This document shows, piece after piece, positions 56,077 to 64,000 of a stretch of 64,000 nucleotides of DNA. The position numbers and the translations under genes were made by a program. This DNA is from Gari tellinella. Its lineage: Eukaryota > Mollusca > Bivalvia > Cardiida > Psammobiidae. The stretch lies in NCBI GenBank assembly GCA_922989275.2, contig OV277867.1, positions 45,312,070 to 45,376,069 of the forward strand. The letters are read 5' to 3'. Under the pieces are notes generated by a model that worked only from the letters and a program-made list of their open reading frames with translations, had not been told where the DNA came from and made no database searches. The first letter of the stretch is position 1. Each line of letters begins with the position of its first letter.

Positions 56077-57495
56077 TCATATGTGCATGCTCTCTACCTT
56101 GTATGTATCTTCGTGTGTTTGAGCTGTACACTCTGTTTTAATGTGGTGTTTATTCATGTGTATATCTAAATTGCCATTGTGTGTTAATGCCTTTTCACAA
56201 ACAATACATTTATAAGGTTTCTCCCCTGAATGTATTCTCATGTGTGGTTTTAACTGTGCATTCTGTTTAAATGTCTTTTCACAGACATCACATTTGTAAG
56301 GTCTCTCTCCTGAATGTATTCTCATGTGTGATTTTAACTGTGCATTTTGTTTAAATGTCTTTTCACAGATAGCACACTTGTAAGGTCTCTCTCCTGTATG
56401 TATTCTCATGTGTGTTTTTAATTGAATACTCTGATTAAATGTCTTTACACAGACGTCACATTTGTATGGTCTCTCTCCTGAATGTAACCTCATGTGAGCT
56501 TTTAAATAGCCATTCCGAGTAAATGTCTTTTTACAGACCTCACACGTGTAAGGTCTCTCCCCTGAATGTAACCTCATGTGTATTTTTAAATTGCCATTTC
56601 TATTAAATGATTTTCCACAGGTATCACACGTGTACGGTCTATACTCTGTATGTATCCCCATGTGATTTATTAAGTGGCTATTCTGATTAAATGTCTTTTC
56701 ACAGACATCACATTTATAAGGTCTCTCTCCTGAATGTATCCTCGTGTGTGTTTTTAATTGTACACGATATTTGAATGTCTTTTCACAGACATCACACTTG
56801 TATGGTCTCTCCCCCGTATGTACCCTCATGTGTATTTTTAAATAACTGCTCTGATTAAATGTCTTTTTACAGACATTACACGTGTAAGGTCTCTCTCCGG
56901 TGTGTATCCTCATGTGTGATGTTAAATGGCCTTTCTCAGGAAATGACTTGTCACATACCCCACACGTGTAAGGTCTCTCCCCTGTATGTATTCTTGTGTG
57001 TGTTTTCAAATCACTGCTCTGATTAAACGTCTTATCACAGAATTCACACCTGTATGGTCTCTCCCCCGTATGTATCCTCATGTGTACTTTTAAATAACTG
57101 CTCTGATAATATGACTGTTGACAGACATTACACTTGTAGGGTCTCTCTCCTGTATGTATTCTCATGTGTATTTTTAAAGGGCCTTTCTCGGTAAATGACT
57201 TGTCACATACCCCACACTTGTAAGGTCTCTCTCCTGTATGTATCCTTATATGTCCTCTTAAATGGCTATACTTGTTAAATGAAATTGGACATAAAGTACA
57301 CTTGAAAGGTCTCTCATCTGCATGTATCCACATGTGTGATCTTAAAGAGCTTCTTGCATTATATGACTTCTCACAGACATTGCACTTGTAAGGTCTCTCT
57401 CCTGTATGTACCCTCATGTGTATTGTTAAATGGTCATTCCGCTGAAATGAATGTTCACATATGTCACACTTGTATGGTTTTTCAACTGTATGCAT
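56077..57495 (-). CDS. C2H2 zinc-finger array, 16 fingers (472 aa)
   Basis: An uninterrupted frame encodes 16 classical C2H2 fingers of 28 residues (Y-K-C-x2-C-x12-H-x3-H), joined by TGERP or SGERP linkers. Such proteins are typically nuclear DNA-binding factors; the target is unknown. Fingers 14 and 15 share the helix KQNAQLK and are almost identical, a recent duplication. The first Met is simply the one in MHTVEKPYKC, so it may not be the true start. No KRAB, BTB, SCAN or other partner domain is visible. The frame ends after finger 16 with about 22 non-finger residues, whose DNA in another frame reads KQSVQLK..TKIHT, that is, a frameshifted 17th finger. Upstream fingers are broken by a stop. 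It may be a young or decaying gene copy, or the terminal exon of a larger gene. It is tail-to-tail with the gene ending at 44449. Confidence 0.8.
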   Translation of the reverse strand: MHTVEKPYKCDICEHSFQRNDHLTIHMRVHTGERPYKCNVCEKSYNARSSLRSHMWIHADERPFKCTLCPISFNKYSHLRGHIRIHTGERPYKCGVCDKSFTEKGPLKIHMRIHTGERPYKCNVCQQSYYQSSYLKVHMRIHTGERPYRCEFCDKTFNQSSDLKTHTRIHTGERPYTCGVCDKSFPEKGHLTSHMRIHTGERPYTCNVCKKTFNQSSYLKIHMRVHTGERPYKCDVCEKTFKYRVQLKTHTRIHSGERPYKCDVCEKTFNQNSHLINHMGIHTEYRPYTCDTCGKSFNRNGNLKIHMRLHSGERPYTCEVCKKTFTRNGYLKAHMRLHSGERPYKCDVCVKTFNQSIQLKTHMRIHTGERPYKCAICEKTFKQNAQLKSHMRIHSGERPYKCDVCEKTFKQNAQLKPHMRIHSGEKPYKCIVCEKALTHNGNLDIHMNKHHIKTECTAQTHEDTYKVESMHI

Positions 57496-57715
57496 CCTTA
57501 TGTGTTTAGTTAAACAGGGTTTGAAATTAAATGACTTTTCACAGCAATCACATTAGTAAATTCTCTCTCCTGTATGTACCCTTATGTGTCTGTTGAAACG
57601 ACCTTTCTGAGTGAATGACGTCAGCGTTACAGTGTGAATTTTCCTGAAGATCTCTGTCCCATGTATATCACCGTGTGTTTTTAAACAGTCTTTCCGATTA
57701 AATGACTTCAAATAA
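57496..57715 (-). pseudogene. Degenerate upstream zinc fingers with an in-frame stop
   Basis: In frame with the array, the minus strand reads SFTQKGRFNRHIRVHTGERIY, then TAA (57555-57553), where a Lys codon is expected. It then reads CDCCEKSFNFKPCLTKHIRM into the open array. Further up, a finger lacks its cysteines (SFNRKDCLKTHGDIH). These are remnants. Confidence 0.75.
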
Positions 57716-58127
57716 GCAGTGGGATTTTGGTACTACGTAGTGGTTTTTTTTTCCACAGTGCAAATTAGTGTTTTTTTGTTGTTCACGTTACAAAACAGTT
57801 GATATGTCGTCTTCTGTTGATAGTTGAGCTATGGTTTGTTTTGTATGTTTTTTTCTCCTACACTCAACTGACCACATATATCATATCTGTAAGGTCACTC
57901 TCTTGTGTTATATATGACTGTCAACACCAGGTTTCCGTCAAGTATGTAGCAACATGATAGACTGGATTTATTGTTCCTTTTCACACAAAACTCTTATATA
58001 CCTGAAAGAGAAAAACAGCATAAAAATGTGATGCCATTTTTAAGAATATCTAGAACACCGGGGGCCCAACAAAAGAAGGAAAGAGGAGAAAAGCAGAGAG
58101 AGCAAACGACAAACACAGGACATTATA
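57716..58127. other. Intergenic, nothing recognised
   Basis: No promoter or exon for the zinc-finger frame could be identified. Confidence 0.4.
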
Positions 58128-58330
58128 CGAGGGGCATTTTTTATGTAGTGGCAATAGATCAGTAACTTCAATGTTATAAGTGCAAAATGCATGTGTGGTA
58201 TATCATTTTAAAGAACAATTCTTTGCCGATACGACGGTGTAACGCACGATAAGATCATACAAGTAGACATGTCGCAACATAAACATAAAGGACCCCTACT
58301 TCAGGACACTACGAACTAGCACTAGTAATA

Positions 58331-59092
58331 CATTATTTTTGACGTAAAGGCAACTTAAAAAAAAATTTGGGTTGAAATATATCAGCTTATGTCTCTATTT
58401 TAATGTAAATAAAAAATTTCGTTACCATTTAAAGAGTTATCTGACTTAGATTTATTTTTTTCAAAAACAACATTTCTTATTTTGCTTATGACACCTCTCA
58501 AAATGTGCTTTCGAACACTATAATCTTTTTCTAGATCGGTATATCTACATTTTGATTTCGACGCATCAAAATCTAATTCAATGACTTTAATTATAGATCT
58601 GTTTAATATAAAAATTGAGTATTTTTGTTAAAAAAATATTTATTTTGTTTATTATCATCGTTTATTTTATTTATTACCTATTTTATTTAATTATATTATA
58701 ATTTTTATTTTTTAAAATAATATAATTTTATACTGTGAAATGTGTGCATAATTGTCTGATTTTACTTGACAGAAATATTCATAAATTTATTCAAAATAAT
58801 TAAAGCCAGAATGTCGCCCAAATTTATGTTTAAATCGCGCAATTTCTTATATAAGAACATTTTCTATGTATTAAAACTAAGCGAAATCCGTTGTCAGGTG
58901 CCTGAACAGGTGCCCCTTTCTTTAAGAACCATACATAAATGTGCCGATTTCTTATCGAGTAAGCTTTTTGTTTACATAACAAATCTTCGTGTCGGCTTCC
59001 GAGAATTTCCGCAAGGTCGAATAAGATTTTCCTGACTTGTCTGGGTTATTTTTAGAACAGAATAGTTCATAACCATTAAGATAACATTGAAG
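58331..59092. other. AT-rich interior of the composite element
   Basis: Very AT-rich around 58600-58740. No gene recognised. Confidence 0.4.
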
Positions 59093-59329
59093 AAAACGTT
59101 ATTATTTCCCGTTTAAACGCAAACGAAACGCAAACGCATCGCAATAATAAGCATAAATAGACAACCTTTAGACAATTATGACCATTCATGTTAGTCTGAG
59201 CGGCAAACAGTTTGGTGCCTGATCAGACGCCGGGTTACCCGGCGTCTGATCTGCTTCAAACTGTTTGCAATTGAAATCATGGGTTTAGCGTTACGCGTTT
59301 ATTGGGAAAGAATAACATTTTCTCCACTG
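59093..59329. mobile_element. MITE family E, copy 3
   Basis: 'ttatttcccgtttaaacgc' left part (end decayed) to TTTTCTCCACTGT; hairpin 'gcaaacagtttggtgcctga' around CGGGTTACCCG. Confidence 0.7.
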
Positions 59330-59424
59330 TAAGCAAGGTAACATCGACTACATCATCTTACACTTTCCTACTTGATATAAGTATGGTTCCTGTGCAGCAC
59401 GAGACCGCTGCGCTAACTTTACTG

Positions 59425-59649
59425 ATATTTTATTCTTTCCCAATAAACGCATTTGTATACAAAACTATTATTTTCGTTGCAAACAGATTGGAGCCAGGTC
59501 AGACGCCGGGTAACCCGGCGTTTGATCAGGCTCCAACCTATTTGCTACTCAGCTTAAAAAATAATAGTTAAAACTTCTAAAAATGAATTTCCACAGTTTA
59601 GTGCATTGCGTTTGCGTTTAAACGGGAAATAAAAATGTATTCTCTACTG
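59425..59649. mobile_element. MITE family E, copy 4 (reverse)
   Basis: 'ttattctttcccaataaacgc' to 'ttctctactg' with hairpin 'gcaaacagattggagccagg' around GGGTAACCC. Confidence 0.7.
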
Positions 59650-59979
59650 TATACTGCGCACAATAAATACAGCTATCAATGTTTCTTGCTGGATGTAGGG
59701 AATACTCATCCCTTTTAAAGTTTTAGAATGTTCCAATCTAAAAATAACTCTGTCAAGTCAGAAAAAACACTAATAATGATCTATGAAAACATCTTTACCG
59801 GGCGCAAGCCGAACGAACTCGGAAAATCTCCGTCGTTGATCGGATGTCAACAAACCAATTTAAAAGTCGACTTATTTCCACCAAATTCATGTGTTTGTCA
59901 GATTTATTGCCTCCATAATCATCGCGGATTACTTAAATTTATATGTTTAGATTACGTATGTGCCTGAATTTTCAGGTTT

Positions 59980-61166
59980 AACGAGAGCACCGCAAGCGGT
60001 GCATTATACACCCACGGGCAAATATATAGTTTTATCAAAATTTATTCCAACTTGTAGACACTTAGAGCTCTGAGAGCATAAACAATACTGAAATAAATAC
60101 TTTTCTAGCATATCTGAGTACACCAAGGGCAGATAACTCGACACAATGATCAGATTTCAATAATAATCAACCCTTTCATGAACTTATACTTCTATAATTA
60201 TACTGTGTGCAAACATATTCAAAATCTATTCAAAACTGTAGTTGCTAAGTGTACTGTCAAATAAGCCTTTTATAGCATATTTGAGTACACCAAGGGCAGA
60301 TAACTCTGTGACGAAATATCAAATAAATCTCAAACTTAAATCAGCTTCAGATCTTGATGCATATAACCATGGAGGAATTACGGTATAATTCCTCCATGAT
60401 ATAACCTTTCTGGGAAGTTTCATTAATATCCTTCAAAAAGTTTTCCAAGAAAACTCTGGACAAGCTTTTTATAGCATATTTGAGTACATCATGGGCAGAT
60501 AACTCTGTAACAAACATTCAAATGAACCTCAAACTCAACTCAGCTTTAGATCTTTTTGCATATAACATTAGTGTGAAATTTCATTAATATCCCTTCAATA
60601 GTTTTCCAAGAAAACTCCGGACAAGCTTTTTATAGCATATTTGAGCACATCAAGGGCAGATAACTCTGTAAATAAAATTCGAATGAACCTCAAACTCAAC
60701 TCAGCTTTAGATCTTAATGAATATAACATTTGTGTGAAGTTTCATTATTATCCCTTAAACAGTTATCCCAGAAAACCCCGGACAAGCTTTTTATAGCATA
60801 GTTGAGTAAATCAAGGGCAGATAACTCTGTAACATAAATTCGAATGAACCTCAAACTCAACTCAGCTTTAGATATTGATGCATATAACATCTGTGTGAAG
60901 TTTTATTAATATCCCTCCAATAGTTTTCCCAGAAAACTCCGGACAAGCTTTTTATAGCACATTTGAGTACATCAAGGGCAGATAACTCTGTAACGAAAAT
61001 TTGAATGAACCTCAATCTCAACTCAGCTTTAGATCTTGATGCATAACATTTGTGTGAAGTTTCATTAATAACCCTGTAATATTTTTCCAGAAAAACTCCG
61101 GACAAACAAAATGTTGACGGACGAACGGACGGACGGACAGGGCCACGCCTCTAGAGGTGTGCGTAT
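59980..61166 (-). mobile_element. Rolling-circle-like element, family G copy 2
   Basis: Reverse of the copy at 10511: ACGAGAGCACCGCAAGCGGT end, five or six ~160-bp units ('agaaaactccggacaagctt'), then 'gacggacggacggacaggg' and 'cctctagaggtgtgcgtat'. Confidence 0.65.
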
Positions 61167-61440
61167 AAAAAATGAGCTATTTTGGCTTACATACTGCCTT
61201 TAAGCCGCAATAATTATTATTGTATACAATTTTGTTAAAAAAAAATACCTCTAAAATACACAAAAAGGTTAGTGTCCAGAAGTAGGGGTCATTAAGGTTA
61301 ATGTTGTGACTTATCGATTTTTGTGATCTTATCGTGTGTTATACCATCGTGACGGCAAAGAATTGCTCTTTATTATGATATATCACACATGCATGTTGCA
61401 CTTATTATATTGAAATTACTGATCTGTTGCCACTACTTAA

Positions 61441-61619
61441 AACAAGAGGGCCTGAAGGCCCTGATATCGCTCACCTGTTGTACTGAAGCCTGATAGCTTT
61501 ACCGTTCTGTTTCACCCGTTTTATCTAAATCCACTCAAATTTGTAGTATAGCATGTAAACAATTTTGGAATACAACCTCATAATTCTAGTATAGTAGAGT
61601 ACATCAAGGGCAGGTAACT
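61441..61619 (-). mobile_element. Family H 3' fragment
   Basis: AACAAGAGGGCCTGAAGGCC, then 'gatatcgctcacctg' and the H tail block, broken off at 'gggcaggtaac' next to TTAAGGTGGTTC. Confidence 0.6.
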
Positions 61620-62205
61620 TAAGGTGGTTCGCGGGTCAGCTTATTCTGTGTCAGAATTCTTTGAAACCTTGATTAAATTGAAATATACCATATGGAGAGT
61701 GAAAAATCGTTAAAATATAAAAAAGTTACAGTGCCGTTTTTTTCTGACAGGACCTTTTGTCGAGAAAAGCTCCTTTTTTAATAAACAGGAATATTTCCTT
61801 TATAGAATGATATAACTCAATAATTTCTGTATATTCAAGTAAACTGTACATAGACTATAAGATATTGGGCAAACAAAAGTATTTCATGACATATTTTCTG
61901 GAAATATCAATATTTTAAAAACGTCAAATTCTGAAAATCTCAAATTACAAAAAATCTAACTTTAACATACACTAATTTTACTCTTATTAGATAGATATAA
62001 CTTAATTCTACTAGTCACACAAATTTAATGAAAATCTACAGTGGAATTTACATTTTATAAATGATTTCCTGAAATTCTGATAAAATGTTAACACAAAACG
62101 AGTAACCTCCCTTGATTTCAACTTTAAAATGCCGTCAGCTCTAAATAATACCATAAGTCAAACCTGTAATAAGAGACCATTGAATACGGTAGCCTGAAGA
62201 TCTTT
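61620..62205. other. Repeat-like sequence starting TTAAGGTGGTTCGCG
   Basis: AT-rich, ends unclear; it interrupts the family H fragment at a TTAA. No gene seen. Confidence 0.4.
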
Positions 62206-62296
62206 AAAGGCAAGTGACTGCTTAATGCATAACAAAAGTAATGCATAAAAGCTCCTATAGGATCTATCTTTTAGCATTACTTTTGTCCTGTGTTAA
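62205..62296. repeat. Hairpin MITE broken at TTAA
   Basis: 'aaggcaagtgactgcttaatgcataacaaaagt' and its complement 'acttttgtcctgtg' up to TTAA 62293-62296, where the arm is interrupted by element Q. Confidence 0.6.
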
Positions 62297-62424
62297 AGCG
62301 ACTCGCAACCAGATGGTGCATTAAAAATAGTAATTTGTAAATATGTGTCAAACGCTTATATAAATGGTAAAGAATTAGTTTAGGATAAGAAATTCTGTTT
62401 AAAAAAATGTATTTCAATAAAAAA
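62297..62424. mobile_element. Element Q, copy 1, left part
   Basis: AGCGACTCGCAACCAGATGG after TTAA; nearly identical to the first ~125 bp of copy 2. It is broken at its A-run by a reverse family I-like element. Confidence 0.7.
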
Positions 62425-63209
62425 CAAGGGCCACCATGGCCCTAAATCGCTCACCTGGTACACCATGTAAAACATGAACTATAGTGACCTAGATTACATG
62501 ACCCACAATCAACCTTTAGAATGTTAACAAGATTTTTCTATGATTTGACCTTGTTTCTGACCAGACACAATCCACATTTGATTTTGACCTAGATTTGATG
62601 TAGGCAAACATTCTGGCAATATTTCATTCAGATCTAATGAGATTTGTAGCCTCTAGAGGGTTAACAATGGTTTTTCTTTGATTTGACCTAGTGACCTATA
62701 TTTTGATCCGACATTACCCATATTCAAACTTGACTTAGATATCAATTAGGTAAACATTTTGACCAAGTTTCATTGAACTCCAATAAGATTTGAAGTCTCT
62801 AGAGTGTTAACAAGGTTTTTCTATGATTTGACCTAGTGACCTAGTTTTTGACCGGACATGACCCATATTCAAACTTGGCCTAGATATGAATGAGGCAAAC
62901 ATTTTGACCCAGTTTCATGAAGATAAGGTGAGATTTGTAGCCTATAGAGTGTAAATAAGGTTTTCCTATGATTTAACCTAGTGACCTAGTTTTTGACCAG
63001 ACATACCCATATTCGAACTTGACCTAGATATCAATGAGACAAACATTCTGACAAGGATGCATTAAATTCAATGAGATTTGTAGCCTCTAGAGTGTTAACA
63101 AGGTTTTTCTATGATTTGACCTAGTGACCTAGTTTTTGACCTAGCATGATCTATTTTCGAACTTGACCTAGATATCAATGAGGCAAACATTTTGACTTAG
63201 TTTCATTAA

Positions 63210-63747
63210 AGCGACTCGCAACCAGATGGTGCATTAAAATTAGTAATTTGTAAATATGTGTCAAACGCTTATATAAATGGTAAAGAATTGGTTTAGGATA
63301 AGAAATTCTGTTTAAAAAAAATGTATTTCAATAAAAAAAAATATTGGTCTCTGGTGGGATTCGAACCCGGGGCCCGGCTTTGGCGGACAGAAGGCAAAAT
63401 AGGGGAAACCGCTTAGACCAATGGACCACGGAACTATCCGTTTATCTCGGATCGATTTAACGTATTTCAATGTGTAGCGATCGAAAGTGCATACAACTTC
63501 GTAATTCGGCTCGTGTTTATGTCTGAGCCCGTGTAGAGAAGCAACAACAACAACTATACCGTCTACTAGTCGGTATAGAAAAACGATGGAAAATATCTAA
63601 AAATCTAAGATTCGGTGACGATTCTTGAGACTTTTTTTGGACTAATCATATTTTTTTAATGTCAGAAGCCAAATAATGCCACAAATTTGCTTTTATTTGA
63701 GTATTTTATTTTATTTTGACAAGTACACCATCCGGTTGCGAGTCCCT
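63210..63747. mobile_element. Element Q, copy 2 (538 bp, TTAA target)
   Basis: TTAA duplicated at 63206-63209 and 63748-63751. Inverted ends AGCGACTCGCAACCAGATGG / CCATCCGGTTGCGAGTCCCT. Contains a tRNA-like segment. Confidence 0.75.
63344..63434 (-). other. tRNA-like segment with pol III boxes
   Basis: On the minus strand TGGTCCATTGGTCTAAG resembles an A box and GGGTTCGAATCCC is a perfect B box, in the spacing of a tRNA with an extended middle. The acceptor and T stems do not pair properly, so a working tRNA is unlikely. It looks like a SINE head or captured tRNA. Confidence 0.5.
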
Positions 63748-64000
63748 TTAAGATCCAATAAGATTTGTAGCCTCTAGAGTGTTAACAAGATTTTTCTATG
63801 ATTTGACCTAGTGACCTAGTTTTTGACCTGACATGACCCACATTCGAACTTGACCTAGATTTCATCAAGATAAACATTGTCATCAAGTTTCATGAAGATC
63901 GGATGAAATTTGTAGCTGCTAGAGTGTTAACGAACCAATTGTGAACGGACAGACAGACATACAGACAGACGGACGGACGGACAGACGACGGACATCCAGC

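Larger units (their letters stand above)
58128..61437. mobile_element. Composite element with ~185-bp inverted ends
   Basis: 58147-58330 is an imperfect inverted copy of 61265-61437 (e.g. 'gtggcaatagatcagtaa' against 'ttactgatctgttgccac', and 'ggacccctacttc' against 'gaagtaggggtc'). The left end reads TACGAGGGGCATTTTTTATG, reminiscent of mariner ends. The right end is cut by a family H fragment. Inside are two family E MITEs and a family G element; no transposase was seen. Confidence 0.6.
62424..64000 (-). mobile_element. Rolling-circle-like element, reverse, running off the window
   Basis: Minus-strand 3' end: AACAAGGGCCACCATGGCCC and 'cgctcacctgg' near 62440. Then ~160-bp units ('gatttgacctagtgacctag') and finally 'gacggacggacggacagacg' at the right edge. 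Interrupted by element Q copy 2. Confidence 0.6.

Noticed and set aside
61442..61500. Independent palindromic element at the AACAAGAGGGCC hairpin
   Set aside because: It is the reversed 3' end of a family H element, matching 5700-5740 and 7520-7556.

Overview
The window is eukaryotic: AT-rich, intron-rich and very dense in short repeats. The repeats point to a marine bivalve mollusc. They include rolling-circle-like elements that start AGCTCACC and carry internal repeats of about 160 bp, a tRNA-derived SINE resembling molluscan V-SINEs, and tens of hairpin MITEs. This taxonomic call is an inference from repeat style; no diagnostic gene is present.

Layout. (1) 40-693 is the decayed C-terminal end of a LINE-like reverse transcriptase. 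(2) 1302-44449 (+) is one gene of at least 21 coding exons whose phases all agree. It encodes the last ~744 residues of a protein whose 5' end lies left of the window. The N-terminal visible half is basic and low-complexity, with two acidic repeats made by a duplicated exon. The C-terminal half resembles the DUF4211 region of the QSER1/PRR12 chromatin proteins, with its first subdomain duplicated. (3) 44450-56060 is intergenic, mostly nested MITEs, one young SINE and several rolling-circle-like elements. (4) 56077-57495 (-) is an intact run of 16 C2H2 zinc fingers, tail-to-tail with the first gene and flanked on both sides by broken fingers. (5) 57560-64000 is a repeat graveyard: a long-TIR composite element and a nest at least four insertions deep, running off the right edge.

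Two patterns stand out. First, five introns of the large gene carry tandem repeats whose units contain the exon edge and its splice site. Two of these have unit lengths divisible by three and stay open, so alternative splice donors would add 12- or 11-residue repeats to the protein. Second, MITE families with unrelated termini and different target duplications (TTAA or TA) carry the same two central hairpin cassettes. Nested insertions preserve duplicated TTAA sites and show that several families target TTAA, including the TTAA at the tip of one hairpin.

All calls come from reading the sequence by eye. Family names for proteins and transposons rest on remembered motifs, not on searches.
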